Shown here: positions 26,211-35,804 of the stretch, in pieces
How the letters are laid out: every line of letters starts with the position of its first letter
Position numbering within the stretch: position 1 is the first letter of the stretch
DNA from: Candidatus Flexifilum breve
GTDB taxonomy: Bacteria; Chloroflexota; Anaerolineae; Aggregatilineales; Phototrophicaceae
Length of the DNA: 64,000 nt
NCBI GenBank assembly: GCA_016717205.1
Contig: JADKGC010000009.1
Location: forward strand, 62,001 to 126,000
Reading direction: 5' to 3'
Translations under genes and position numbers: made by a program
The notes under the pieces: generated by a model
The model's database searches: none
What the model was told of the DNA's origin: nothing
What the model saw: the letters and a program-made list of their open reading frames with translations, nothing else

Positions 26211-27479
26211 TTAGTCTGACCACTCCAGCTCGTTCTCGCCGATGAAGACAGAATCGCCTTCCTGCACGCCCGCTTTACGCAGCGCTTCCGTCACGCCGAG
26301 CGTATCCAGCATTTTCTGGAAGCGGTAGACCGCTTCTTCGTAGTCCCAGTAGGTGCGGGCGGCGGCGCGTTCAATGCGCTGACCGACCACGCGGTACTCG
26401 CCCTCACCGAGTTTCTCGATGGTGAAGACGGCTTCATCCTCTTCGGGTAATTCGTAAATCGGCATCTCTTCAACCGTGAACGGCTCGGTTTCGGGCAGTT
26501 TGGCGAACTCTTCGAACAGCCGCCCGATCAGCTTCTGCACGTTCTGGCGCGTCATACCGGAAATCGCCATCGGCTTTTCGATGCCGCGGCTCTTGAGCGC
26601 CGCTTCGATCTCGGGCCAGCGTTCCTGCACTTCGGGCATATCCAGCTTGTTGACGACGACGATCTGCGGTTTTTGCGCCAAGCGGTCGTCGTACAGTGCC
26701 AATTCGGCGTTGATCTGGTTGAAGTCCGCGACCGGATCATCGGCGAGGCCGTTCAGCAGATGCACCAGCATGCGCGTGCGCGTCACATGCCGCAGGAAGG
26801 CGTGCCCCAGCCCCACCCCCATGTGCGCCCCTTCAACCAGACCGGGGATATCCGCAACCACGATGTCGCTCATATCGAGCGTCACTACGCCGAGATTCGG
26901 CTCCAGCGTCGTAAACGGGTAATCGGCGATCTTCGGGCGCGCGTTGCTGATGACCGACAGCAGCGTCGATTTGCCCGCGTTTGGCACGCCCACGATGCCC
27001 ACGTCAGCGATCAGACGCAGTTCGAGGATCACCCACATTTCGATACCGGGCTCGCCTTTGTCGGCGATACGCGGCGCCTGGTTGGCCGCCGACGCAAAGC
27101 GTGAGTTACCACGTCCGCCGCGCCCGCCCTTGGCGATGATCACACTTTCGCCGGAGCGTACCAAATCGGCGAGGATCTGTTCGTTATCGGCCCGGCGTAC
27201 GACCGTCCCCGGCGGCACTTCCACGATGACATCTTTGCCATCACTGCCCGCCTTGTTGCTCGTGCCGCCCTTCTCGCCATGCTGCGCGCGAAAGTGGATG
27301 CGATTGCCAAACGGCGCGAGCGTGTTCATCTTCGGGTTGACCTTGAAGATGATGTCGCCCCCCTCGCCGCCATCGCCACCCGCCGGACCCCCGTGTGGGA
27401 CGAATTTCTCGCGGCGAAAAGCGATGGCGCCGTCGCCACCGTTGCCGCTCTGCACAAAAATCTTGACTTGATCGATCAT
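26211..27479 (-). CDS. obg: GTPase Obg
   Basis: Ribosome-associated GTPase, 422 aa from the ATG at 27479. It has a glycine-rich Obg fold (1-157), a G domain with GVPNAGKST (G1), DIPGLVEGA (G3) and NKLD (G4), and a C-terminal OCT domain (about 350-420) typical of Gram-positive and deep-branching lineages. A longer frame to 27632 overlaps the epimerase and is not used. It is followed by nadD three bases later. Confidence 0.95.
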   Translation of the reverse strand: MIDQVKIFVQSGNGGDGAIAFRREKFVPHGGPAGGDGGEGGDIIFKVNPKMNTLAPFGNRIHFRAQHGEKGGTSNKAGSDGKDVIVEVPPGTVVRRADNEQILADLVRSGESVIIAKGGRGGRGNSRFASAANQAPRIADKGEPGIEMWVILELRLIADVGIVGVPNAGKSTLLSVISNARPKIADYPFTTLEPNLGVVTLDMSDIVVADIPGLVEGAHMGVGLGHAFLRHVTRTRMLVHLLNGLADDPVADFNQINAELALYDDRLAQKPQIVVVNKLDMPEVQERWPEIEAALKSRGIEKPMAISGMTRQNVQKLIGRLFEEFAKLPETEPFTVEEMPIYELPEEDEAVFTIEKLGEGEYRVVGQRIERAAARTYWDYEEAVYRFQKMLDTLGVTEALRKAGVQEGDSVFIGENELEWSD

Positions 27480-27486
27480 GATCGTC

Positions 27487-28482
27487 CTAACATTCGACTT
27501 CAGGAATCGTATCGGGCTGTCCCGCCCGATACCAAGCAATCGTCCGGCGCGCCCCTTCGAGGAACGGCGTCGGCACGAAACCAAGTTCGCGCTGCGCCTT
27601 GGCGCTGGTGACGCGCCAGTCATTATACACATAAGAACGCAAGGTGATCGGGTAGAACGGCTCCTGCCGTGTGACGTATGCGATGCCCGACAGAAAGCGA
27701 GCGAACGCTTCCCCTAACCAATCCGGGATGTTCAGGCGCGGATACCACAGCCCGGCCTCACGTGTGATGATGTCAAAGGCCGCTTGGTGCGTCAGCGTCT
27801 CGCCGCACACATTGTAGATTTCGCCGGGACGCCCGGCCGTCAGAGCGCGTACGATGGCCTGCGCCACATCGCCGATGTACGCCGGAAACGTGATATAGCT
27901 CCCACCGTTGATCTGCATGATGATGCCGCGCATCGGGTCACGGAAAAACAGGCGGTTGAAGGCATACGAACCGAGCGGACCATAGAAGGCGCCGGGGCGC
28001 AGCACGACCAGCGGCACACCGTGGTCGGCGTGGTAGCGGAGCGCGAGCTGTTCGGCTTTGTATTTGCTCCGCTGGTAATTGTCAGCCGGGTGTGCCGGGT
28101 GCTCCTCATCGACGATCCCACTCGGCGTGCCGATCAGCGCGACCGTCGAGACATGTACGAAGCGCTGCACGCCGTTCGCGGCCTTGAGGACATTTTCCGT
28201 CCCACCAACATTGGTCGCGTCAAACAGCGCCTGTTCGCCCCAAAACCGAAACAGCCCCGCCGCGTGAATGACATAGTCACAGCCGTCCAGCGCCGGCGCC
28301 AGACTCGTCGGATCGAGAACATCCCCTTGAACGGCACTGACATGCGGATAACGTGTGAGCCAAACGTGCGCTTCGGGGTGGCGGGCAAGCACCCGCACGT
28401 GATAGCCAGCGCGACACAAGGTTGGAATGAGATGTCGACCTAAGAAGCCGGTCCCGCCCGTAACAAAGATCGTGGAGGTCAA
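27487..28482 (-). CDS. NAD-dependent epimerase/dehydratase (extended SDR)
   Basis: 331 aa from a TTG at 28482; no ATG is available before the Rossmann motif. GGTGFLGRH at 9-17 binds NAD(P), and Tyr/Lys of NYQRSKYKAE lies near 140-150. The overall layout resembles HpnA-type sugar epimerases of hopanoid clusters, but no hopanoid gene is nearby. It is first in the operon with obg, nadD and the solute-binding protein, ending seven bases before obg. Confidence 0.85.
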   Translation of the reverse strand: MTSTIFVTGGTGFLGRHLIPTLCRAGYHVRVLARHPEAHVWLTRYPHVSAVQGDVLDPTSLAPALDGCDYVIHAAGLFRFWGEQALFDATNVGGTENVLKAANGVQRFVHVSTVALIGTPSGIVDEEHPAHPADNYQRSKYKAEQLALRYHADHGVPLVVLRPGAFYGPLGSYAFNRLFFRDPMRGIIMQINGGSYITFPAYIGDVAQAIVRALTAGRPGEIYNVCGETLTHQAAFDIITREAGLWYPRLNIPDWLGEAFARFLSGIAYVTRQEPFYPITLRSYVYNDWRVTSAKAQRELGFVPTPFLEGARRTIAWYRAGQPDTIPEVEC

Positions 28483-28530
28483 TGGGTTGCCTGACTGGTA
28501 CTGCGACGCGGTGGTCTGACGCGGACTGCT

Positions 28531-29082
28531 TTAATAGTCGCGTCCAAACGATGTGGGCATATTCGACGTTTCGCGGATGCGCCGCCGCGCACTGCCCCAC
28601 GCCACGGGGAGTTCCTGCACAAAGTGGTCGATCTTCCAGCGGCGGGATCGGCTGTCGTAGTGCATGCGGTACACGACTGCCCCATCGCCGAGATCCTGCG
28701 TGTTGAGGCGCTGCTGCGTTTCCCGGTTATACGTCGCCATGCGCCGCCCGGTCTGGTGATCGACGATCAGACAGTCGCCGCCCTGCGCGCTAAAGTGGCG
28801 CACTTCAATTGTATGATCGCAGCGCAGCACGCCGACGATCCCCGGCAGAGAGGAATCGCGGTTGCTCATGAGTGCTTGCTGGTGGCGCTTGAGGAAGGAA
28901 CCACTCAGATGAGCCGGAGCCTCGGACCACTGCGCCGCCCACGCTTCAAACGTGCTGTCATGCAGCCAATTCACGGCTTCAAAATAGTGCAGACGGACCT
29001 GCTGCACGACTTCTTCTGGTGCCATCCATTCTGCTTCCGCATTTGTGCGGCGCATTTTGCTTTCCCAGGGTAGTTGAGACAT
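28531..29082 (-). CDS. hypothetical protein
   Basis: 183 aa, not recognised. Soluble, with an N-terminal helix pair (VVQQVRLHYFEAVNWL), a middle beta-rich part and the block YDSRSRRWKIDHF near 140-152. The pattern resembles an NTF2/SnoaL-like alpha+beta fold, but that is a guess. The ATG at 29082 has no clear ribosome-binding site. The gene is 74 bases after the pseudo-receiver gene and may share its transcript. Confidence 0.65.
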   Translation of the reverse strand: MSQLPWESKMRRTNAEAEWMAPEEVVQQVRLHYFEAVNWLHDSTFEAWAAQWSEAPAHLSGSFLKRHQQALMSNRDSSLPGIVGVLRCDHTIEVRHFSAQGGDCLIVDHQTGRRMATYNRETQQRLNTQDLGDGAVVYRMHYDSRSRRWKIDHFVQELPVAWGSARRRIRETSNMPTSFGRDY

Positions 29083-29156
29083 GGCAAGACGCTCATATTC
29101 AGTCGGGCTGATTCTGAATGAGTCTACTGGTCACGCCCCCAAAACACAATGGGTGG

Positions 29157-30155
29157 TTAGCTCTTTAAAGCCGTCCAGATGTTCTGGCGCAGCTGCGGCA
29201 GTTTGATTGGTTTCACCAGATAGCTATCGACTTTGGCGATCGTCAGCGCGAAGACTTGATCCGCTTCCGTCGCATGCGCTTCGGCCAGCACAATGACATG
29301 AATGGGCGTGCTGGAACCGATTTCCCGCACTTTAGCGATCAGTTCGTAGCCGTGCATATCCGGCAGCTGCAGTTCCATGACGACGACATCGGATGGCTGC
29401 TCTTCGAGGCTGAGCAGCGCATCACCGCCCGTCGTCGCCGTGCACACGTCCATCAATAGGCCAGTCAGCAGCTGGCAGATTGTGTGCGATTCCTGCTCAT
29501 CCTTGACGATGACCATGGCGCGCTTGCTCGCAAATAGGCTCGTATCGGTCTGCGCCGCGATGATGTCGTCCAGATTGAGGTGATCGGTTTCCGGCGTGCG
29601 CAGCGCGAGATCATCGCGCTTGCGCTCGATGAACGCGACGGCCGTATCTTTGAAGACGTCCGGAGCCGCGCCGCTCAGCATGCGCTGCACGGCCTCCGCA
29701 TCTTTCAACTGAGCGAACGGCTGTTCATCCTTGTTGAAGATGGCGACGACGCCTTCATGTTCCGTCGCCCAGTACTGGTCGATCAGCCCGAGCGCCTGCA
29801 ATTGATTGAGCACGTCGTCAAAGCGCTCAACGGGCAGTGTTGTGTTCAGGTAATACGAGCGGACGCGGCTCGTCGAGCGTTCCTGCGTCCGCAGCATTCC
29901 GAAGCGATTATTCTCCGGCAGAGCATATACCCACACATAGGTCCGGTTGTAATGTTCGATGATGCCCGCGCTCTTCAGACGTTCGAGCTCGTAATCATGG
30001 ATCAAGTGGCCGAAGTCATGCTGCGTGTAGGGACGGTACGTCCCGGACATCAAGTCCTGAACCGTGTGCTCGCTCCACTGCACGACCGGGTTGCCATCGG
30101 CCAGCACGAAGATCTGGTAGCGCGGGATTGCCGCTCCGTTGTAGGTCCTGTTCAT
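29157..30155 (-). CDS. response-regulator-like protein with altered receiver domain
   Basis: 332 aa. Residues 1-205 contain winged-helix-like segments (two YELERLKSAGIIEHY-type blocks) with no name I can give. Residues 212-332 are a CheY-like receiver: acidic pair Asp219/Glu220, the conserved Lys315 in LVKP, and the beta-3 end reading VVMELQLPDMHG. The phosphoacceptor Asp is replaced by Glu261 (codon GAA at 29373-29375), a change that often mimics the phosphorylated state. It lies nine bases after the AAA ATPase gene, so the pair is coexpressed and may act together. Confidence 0.8.
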   Translation of the reverse strand: MNRTYNGAAIPRYQIFVLADGNPVVQWSEHTVQDLMSGTYRPYTQHDFGHLIHDYELERLKSAGIIEHYNRTYVWVYALPENNRFGMLRTQERSTSRVRSYYLNTTLPVERFDDVLNQLQALGLIDQYWATEHEGVVAIFNKDEQPFAQLKDAEAVQRMLSGAAPDVFKDTAVAFIERKRDDLALRTPETDHLNLDDIIAAQTDTSLFASKRAMVIVKDEQESHTICQLLTGLLMDVCTATTGGDALLSLEEQPSDVVVMELQLPDMHGYELIAKVREIGSSTPIHVIVLAEAHATEADQVFALTIAKVDSYLVKPIKLPQLRQNIWTALKS

Positions 30156-30164
30156 AGGTCCGCG

Positions 30165-31514
30165 TCAATCGAGGTTGACGAAATACGATGCCGCGGAGCG
30201 GTCGATCATGTCCTTGCTCAACACGGGCGGTTTGTTCAGGTACGTCGCGATATCCAGCAGTTGATTGATCAAGTCACGCGGATGGACAGCCCGCAGCGCC
30301 CGGTTCTTGCTGATGTACCATTCCTTGAGCAAATAAGCCAGCGCTTGCTCATCGTACTTGACGCCCTTCGCGGTACATACGCGCTTAAAGATATCGCGGA
30401 ACTGCTCGTAAGTCGGGTCTGTGATCTCGATTTTGTGGCGGATACGGCGCAGGAAGGCTTCGTCGACGAGATCGCGCGGGTCGATGTTCGTGGAAAACAC
30501 GATGAGCACGAAGAAGGGGATTTCAATCTTGCGCCCGGTCGCCAGTGTCAGGAAGTCAACGCCCTTTTCGAGCGGCACAATCCAGCGGTTGAGCAGATCG
30601 CGCGGACGTACTTGCTGGCGGCCAAAGTCGTCGATGAGGAACATGCCGCCGTTGGCTTTGACCTGGAATGGCGCTTCATAGTACTTGTTGATCGAGTCGT
30701 AGACGAGGTCGAGGCCGCTGAGCGTGAGCTCACCACCGACCATGATCATCGGGCGGCGGATGCGCACCCAGCGCGGGTCCATGACGACGCCCGTGCCGAG
30801 CTTGGTCGACATATCGTCCGCGAGTTCATGGTTGACGTTGTCGAACACGCGCACGATCTGCCCGTCGACGTCGAAGGCATAGGGAATCCAGATGGTATCG
30901 CCGAGCACGAGCCGTCCCACTTGCTCCGCAACGGTCGTCTTACCATTGCCGGGCGGGCCGTACAGGAACATCGAGCGTCCGGAGTTGATTGCCGGGCCAA
31001 TGCGTGCCAGCATATCATCCGAGATGACGAGGTGATTGGTCACCGTCTTCATCTGTTCTTCGTGCACAATCAAGCGTTCTTTGTTCTGCGAACGCAGCGA
31101 GGCGATGTACTGCTGGAGCGTCACGGGCGCCGGACCGGCATACTGCGAGCGCTCCAGAGCTTCACGCGCCTTGGCCGCGCCCGCGTTCGAAATCAGATAC
31201 TGGAAGCTGGCTTCACCTAGACCGCCGGAGCCCTTCACTTCGATGAATTTCTCGCGCTTGAGGAAGTCAATCACCGAATCGAGCACACCCGTGAAGGGCA
31301 GTTTGACGATGTCGGAGATGGTATGCCCGGACATATACCCGCCGAAGTACAGCACCTTCAACACAAGTTCTGCAACCGCCAGCAGGTTGAGCCCGGTATC
31401 GTTGAGTGAGTTGAGCGGCGGAGGCGACCATGCGCCGCCCAGTTCGCCCGTCGCCTGGCGCGGTTGGTTAGGATTCGGCTTGGGCTGAATTCGATTGATT
31501 GGAGGATTGCTCAT
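30165..31514 (-). CDS. AAA-type ATPase with N-terminal winged-helix-like region
   Basis: 449 aa. After a Pro/Asn-rich start, residues 35-115 resemble a winged-helix module. The ATPase domain follows with Walker A GPPGNGKTT near 190, Walker B MFLIDDFG near 290, sensor-like FSTNIDP and an arginine-finger candidate in FLRRIRHKI. A helical lid domain ends the protein. It resembles MoxR/ChlI-like predicted chaperone ATPases. AAGGGATC lies seven bases before the ATG. It is first in the operon with the pseudo-receiver protein. The target is unknown. Confidence 0.82.
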   Translation of the reverse strand: MSNPPINRIQPKPNPNQPRQATGELGGAWSPPPLNSLNDTGLNLLAVAELVLKVLYFGGYMSGHTISDIVKLPFTGVLDSVIDFLKREKFIEVKGSGGLGEASFQYLISNAGAAKAREALERSQYAGPAPVTLQQYIASLRSQNKERLIVHEEQMKTVTNHLVISDDMLARIGPAINSGRSMFLYGPPGNGKTTVAEQVGRLVLGDTIWIPYAFDVDGQIVRVFDNVNHELADDMSTKLGTGVVMDPRWVRIRRPMIMVGGELTLSGLDLVYDSINKYYEAPFQVKANGGMFLIDDFGRQQVRPRDLLNRWIVPLEKGVDFLTLATGRKIEIPFFVLIVFSTNIDPRDLVDEAFLRRIRHKIEITDPTYEQFRDIFKRVCTAKGVKYDEQALAYLLKEWYISKNRALRAVHPRDLINQLLDIATYLNKPPVLSKDMIDRSAASYFVNLD

Positions 31515-31700
31515 CGATTGATCCCTTAGTCGTAAATGAAGGCTGTTTGACGCATTATCGCATGCCCATTATATATCCGGTTTGCAATCCGCATGTCGTC
31601 CGTTCATTGAGACTAGGACAAAAAGCTTGCTTGAACACCACATATGTAGTAAAGTTACGCTCCATTATGAATCAGACCCACTGCGTTGAGCTGACCAAAC

Positions 31701-32324
31701 ATGATTGACCAGATCCATTGGCTAGGACACGGAAGTTTTGTCATTCAGGGTTCGCCGCTGATCTATATCAACCCGTGGCGCATTCTGCGGACGGATCAGC
31801 CGGCTGACGTCATCCTCGTGAGTCATGACCATTATGATCGCTGCTCGCTCGCGGACATCAATAAGCTGCGCGGCGACCAGACCCGTATCATTGGTAACGA
31901 ACGCGTTGCGCAGGAAATCCCCGGCTGCACTGTGCTCCTGCCGTGGCAAAGCATTGCCGTCGACCGGGTATGCATCAAAGCGGTCCCCGCCTATGATCCG
32001 AGCGATCCCCGTCCAGCAGCGAAGGACAGCGGCCTCGGTTTTGTCATCTCCGCCAACTACTACGACATCTACTACGCTGGCGACACGGGTGTCATTCCGG
32101 AAATGGCCTCCATTCATCCGGATATCGCCATTCTGCCGATTGATGGACGCGGCACCCTCTCACCGCAACAGGCCGCGGAGGTCACCGACCAGATGCGCCC
32201 GCGCTGGGTCATCCCCTGCAATTGGAGCTTGAGCTCGTCGGGCGCGAACAAGGTCGACGCGGCGTTGTTCCAACGGGAAGTCGGCAGCAAGTCCGAAGTT
32301 GTGCTGCTCACCCCGGATCGCTAA
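31701..32324 (+). CDS. metallo-beta-lactamase-fold hydrolase (UlaG-like)
   Basis: 207 aa. It has the zinc-binding SHDHYDRC motif (HxHxD) at about 40-47, a short WLGHGSFVI start typical of the UlaG-like branch, AGDTG in the second metal site region, and DGRGTLSPQQAAE. A small cytoplasmic metal-dependent hydrolase; the substrate is unknown. No good ribosome-binding site is seen at the ATG. It stands alone, divergent from the AAA ATPase and ended by a palindromic terminator shared with clpX. Confidence 0.85.
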   Translation: MIDQIHWLGHGSFVIQGSPLIYINPWRILRTDQPADVILVSHDHYDRCSLADINKLRGDQTRIIGNERVAQEIPGCTVLLPWQSIAVDRVCIKAVPAYDPSDPRPAAKDSGLGFVISANYYDIYYAGDTGVIPEMASIHPDIAILPIDGRGTLSPQQAAEVTDQMRPRWVIPCNWSLSSSGANKVDAALFQREVGSKSEVVLLTPDR

Positions 32325-32345
32325 CAATCGTTTACACACAGAATC

Positions 32346-32376
32346 AAAACGGACGAGGTTAACCTCGTCCGTTTTT
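32346..32376. terminator. bidirectional terminator between MBL gene and clpX
   Basis: AAAACGGACGAGGTT is followed at once by its exact reverse complement, then T. It serves both the MBL gene and the tig-clpP-clpX operon. Confidence 0.88.
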
Positions 32377-32393
32377 GTTGGTTCGTGCGTTGT

Positions 32394-33710
32394 TTACGCC
32401 GCAGTATCGAGCGGCTTGTGCTCGTCGTCAGCCTTGTCGTCGTCCCACGTGACCCGTTCGCCCGAGCTGTTGAACACCAGCGGGGTTGACGCGCCCGTCA
32501 CGACGTCCGCATCGATCACGACGCGCTGAATGTCATCGCGCCCCGGCGCTTCGAACATCACGTCGAGCAACCGGCTTTCGATGATCGAGCGCAGACCACG
32601 CGCGCCCGTGCCACGCTTCAGAGCGATATCCGCCGCCGCGCCGAGCGCCGAGTCATCAAACGCGAGTTCCAGGCCGTCCAGCGCCAAAAGCTGCTGGTAC
32701 TGCTTGACGAGCGCGTTCTTCGGCTCGACCAGAATGCGTATGAGCGCCGCCTTGTCCAGCGGTTCGACGTTGACCAGCACGGGCAGGCGTCCCACAAATT
32801 CGGGGATCAAGCCGTACTGAATCAAGTCCTCCGGCGCGACATGCTGCAGCAGTTCGCGTTTGTCGGTGATATTAATTCGTTCTTCTGTGTTCTGCGCGGT
32901 GAAGCCAATCGCGCCCTTGCCGCCAACGCGCTTGCCGATCACATCATCGATCCCGGCGAACGTGCCGCCGCAAATGAAGAGGATATTCGACGTGTCGACC
33001 TGCAGGAATTCCTGGTGCGGATGCTTGCGTCCGCCCTGCGGCGGCACATTCGCCAGCGTGCCCTCGACGATCTTAAGCAGCGCCTGCTGCACGCCTTCGC
33101 CGGAGACATCGCGGGTGATCGACGGGTTATCCGCCGACTTGCGCGCAATTTTGTCGATTTCGTCAATGTAGACGATGCCCTTTTCCGCGCGGGCGATATC
33201 ACCATCGGCGGCCTGAATCAGGCGCAGTAGGATGTTCTCGACATCTTCACCAACATACCCCGCTTCGGTGAGCGAAGTCGCGTCGGCAATGCAGAACGGC
33301 ACATCCAGAATGCGCGCCAGGGTCTGCGCGAGGAGCGTCTTACCGCTCCCCGTCGGGCCGACGATCAGGATGTTGCTTTTCTCCAACTCCACGCCGTTCG
33401 CCATGCCGCCATTGCGGATGCGCTTGTAGTGGTTGTACACCGCCACACTCAGCACACGCTTGGCATGTTCCTGGCCGACGACATATTCGTCGAGGTGCGC
33501 CATGAGTTCGCGGGGGAGCGGCAGGCGCTCAAGGTTGATCCCCAGCTCTTCGCGTCCATAGTTCGGGTTTTCCTCGAACAGGATGCGCTGGCACAGTTCA
33601 ACGCAGTTATCGCAGATGAACACCCCATCGGGTCCCGCAATCAGACGTTCAACCTCGTCGTGACCGCGCCGGCAGAATGAACAGCGTTGGTTCGTTGGCG
33701 AAAAATTCAC
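32394..33710 (-). CDS. clpX: ATP-dependent protease ATPase subunit ClpX
   Basis: 438 aa, the unfoldase partner of ClpP. The N-terminal zinc finger has CSFC...CDNC (about 10-38). Walker A is GPTGSGKT near 117 and Walker B is VYIDEIDK. The pore loop GYVGED and sensor-2 GARGLRS are present. It starts at a GTG that overlaps the clpP stop (GTGA), so the two are translationally coupled. Confidence 0.97.
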   Translation of the reverse strand: MNFSPTNQRCSFCRRGHDEVERLIAGPDGVFICDNCVELCQRILFEENPNYGREELGINLERLPLPRELMAHLDEYVVGQEHAKRVLSVAVYNHYKRIRNGGMANGVELEKSNILIVGPTGSGKTLLAQTLARILDVPFCIADATSLTEAGYVGEDVENILLRLIQAADGDIARAEKGIVYIDEIDKIARKSADNPSITRDVSGEGVQQALLKIVEGTLANVPPQGGRKHPHQEFLQVDTSNILFICGGTFAGIDDVIGKRVGGKGAIGFTAQNTEERINITDKRELLQHVAPEDLIQYGLIPEFVGRLPVLVNVEPLDKAALIRILVEPKNALVKQYQQLLALDGLELAFDDSALGAAADIALKRGTGARGLRSIIESRLLDVMFEAPGRDDIQRVVIDADVVTGASTPLVFNSSGERVTWDDDKADDEHKPLDTAA

Positions 33711-34324
33711 TTCGTTAATGCTCCCATAGGAACTTTCGTGCTTTCGAGCACCGAGTCGATGAGGCCATACTCCACACCCTGCTTGGCGCTGAAGTAAATG
33801 TCGCGGTCGGTGTCGCGTTCGATGACTTCCAATTCGCGCCCGGTGTGGAACACGAGAATCTGATTCAGGCGTTCCTTCAAGCGCATGATTTCATTCGCCT
33901 GAATGACGATGTCGGACGCCTGCCCCTGCGCGCCGCCCAGCGGCTGGTGCATGTGGATAGTGGCGTTCGGCAGAGCATAGCGCAGGCCCTTGGCGCCCGC
34001 CGTCAGCAGCACCGTACCAAAGCTCGCCGTAATGCCGACCGCGGTGGTTGCCACGGGCGCGCTGATCTGCTGCATCGTGTCGTAAATCGCCATGCCGGAG
34101 TACACCACACCACCGGGGGAGTTGATGAACATCTGAATCTGGCGTTCCGGGTCCTGGCTTTGCAGGAACAACAGCTGCGCCACAATCAGGTTCGCGATCT
34201 GATCGTTGATCGGTGTGCCGAGGAGAATGATGCGTTCCTTCAGCAGCAGGGAGTAGATGTCATACGCGCGTTCACCGCGGCTGCCCTGCTCAATCACCAT
34301 AGGGATAACGTTTTGCGGGTACAT
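33707..34324 (-). CDS. clpP: ATP-dependent Clp protease proteolytic subunit
   Basis: 205 aa. The Ser-His-Asp triad is visible: Ser in GITASFGT, His in HMHQPLGG, and Asp in ERDTDRD. The start ATG overlaps the tig stop by one base (TAATG), and the stop overlaps clpX by four. It is part of the classical trigger factor-ClpP-ClpX operon. Confidence 0.97.
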   Translation of the reverse strand: MYPQNVIPMVIEQGSRGERAYDIYSLLLKERIILLGTPINDQIANLIVAQLLFLQSQDPERQIQMFINSPGGVVYSGMAIYDTMQQISAPVATTAVGITASFGTVLLTAGAKGLRYALPNATIHMHQPLGGAQGQASDIVIQANEIMRLKERLNQILVFHTGRELEVIERDTDRDIYFSAKQGVEYGLIDSVLESTKVPMGALTK

Positions 34325-35772
34325 TAGGCAGACTCCTCTTTGTCTTCCGTACTCTCAGTGTTGCTGGTGCTTCCCGCTTCTGTCGTGGAAGTCTCCGCCG
34401 CCGGGGTTTCCCCCTTGGCGATGGCCATAATGCGATCAATCACCGCCTCACGCAGGAGGTCGTTCCGCACGCTGTCGCGCATCTGCGGCGCGTCAAACAT
34501 CTTGCGAATGTCGTCCTTGCGTTCCGCCCCAAACCGTTCGATGACGCGGTCAATTTCGGCGTTGATACTCTCTTCGGACACATCGAGCGCCTCAGAACTT
34601 ACCAACTGCCGCAAAATCAACTGCCGCTGAACCGTCTGCACCGCCATCGGGCGATAGTCGGTATACAAATCATCAGTCGATTTCTTGTAAATCGACATAT
34701 AGTCTTTGAGGGTCATCCCCTGCCGCCGCAGCCGCTGATCGAGGTCTTGCATGAAGTCCTCAACCTGATCCGCGACGACCGCTTCCGGGAAGCCGATTTC
34801 CGCCTTTTCGACCAGCGCGTCAATCGCACGGCGCAAGAAGTCTTCGCGGTAGCGATCCGAGGACGTCTTTTCAAGGTTCTCGCGCACACGCATGCGCAGT
34901 TCCAGCAGCGACAGTGGCTTTTCCTCGTCCTTGGTCACGCGCGCGGCGAAGTCGTCCGTCAGTTCGGGCAGCGTCACCACTTCGACCTTCTTGACCGTGG
35001 TGGTGAAGTGCACCTTCTTGCCCGATGCATCGCCGTACTTGTCCGTGTCTTCCGGCACGCTCAGTTCGAACATGCGCGTATCGCCTTCGACCACGCCGAG
35101 CAGCTGCTCATTGAAACCGGGGACGGGTTCGCCATCTGCATCCAGAATGAAGCCCGCGTCATGCTCATGCATGAACGGTTCGCCGTGCTGGTGATCGTGC
35201 GTATCCGCTTCGTCCTCGCCCTCTTCGCCTTCCGCGTGCTCGTGTTCTTCACCCTCTTCTATAATGTGCGAGTGAATATCGACCGTGACGCGGTTGCCGA
35301 GCACTGCGGGCTGCGAGCTCAATTCGACGACCGCTTGCTCCTCTTGCAGGTTGCGCAGCGCGAGATTCACGTCGCGGTCTTCAACCGCGGGCGGCGCAAA
35401 ATCGAGGCGGAACGACTGGTAATCCTTGAGATCTACCGACGGCTGGAGCGGCAGCGCGTACACGAACGCCGGCGGTTCCGGCTTGAAGTCAACCAGTGAA
35501 CCCGGACCATACGGATCAAGCCCCGTTTGCGGCAGCGCTTCCTGATAGATGGTGTTGCTCAACAGCTCGACGGCTTCTTCGAGGATCGCCGCTTCGCCGA
35601 CGTAATTGGCAACGAGGCGGTACGGCGCTTTGCCTTTACGAAACCCGGGGATATTGACTTTTTTGGAGATTTCTTGCGCGGCTTGTTTCTTTGCCTGGTC
35701 GAGGCGTTCAGCTTCGAGTTCGACAGTGACACGAGCGGTATGATCTTCAAGACGTTCCGTTTGAATGTTCAA
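34324..35772 (-). CDS. tig: trigger factor
   Basis: Ribosome-associated chaperone and prolyl isomerase, 482 aa. The ribosome-binding GFRKGKAP motif is at 43-50, followed by the FKBP-type PPIase domain (about 160-255) and the helical C-terminal chaperone domain. The PPIase domain carries an unusual insertion at 167-204 rich in His, Glu and Asp (11 His in 38 residues), a likely metal-binding loop. An extended -10 (TGCTATAAT) lies 33 bases upstream. It is first in the tig-clpP-clpX operon. Confidence 0.95.
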   Translation of the reverse strand: MNIQTERLEDHTARVTVELEAERLDQAKKQAAQEISKKVNIPGFRKGKAPYRLVANYVGEAAILEEAVELLSNTIYQEALPQTGLDPYGPGSLVDFKPEPPAFVYALPLQPSVDLKDYQSFRLDFAPPAVEDRDVNLALRNLQEEQAVVELSSQPAVLGNRVTVDIHSHIIEEGEEHEHAEGEEGEDEADTHDHQHGEPFMHEHDAGFILDADGEPVPGFNEQLLGVVEGDTRMFELSVPEDTDKYGDASGKKVHFTTTVKKVEVVTLPELTDDFAARVTKDEEKPLSLLELRMRVRENLEKTSSDRYREDFLRRAIDALVEKAEIGFPEAVVADQVEDFMQDLDQRLRRQGMTLKDYMSIYKKSTDDLYTDYRPMAVQTVQRQLILRQLVSSEALDVSEESINAEIDRVIERFGAERKDDIRKMFDAPQMRDSVRNDLLREAVIDRIMAIAKGETPAAETSTTEAGSTSNTESTEDKEESA

Positions 35773-35804
35773 GAGACTATCCTTCGCAGAAGCGATTGCT
35801 TGCC

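Noticed and set aside
29580..31220. 546-codon open frame antisense to the pseudo-receiver and AAA ATPase genes
   Set aside because: Composition of a codon shadow; the other strand has clear motifs and ribosome-binding sites.
32346..32376. Perfect 30-bp palindrome considered as an operator or recombination site
   Set aside because: It lies between two convergent genes with A and T runs at its ends, the classical place and form of a bidirectional terminator.
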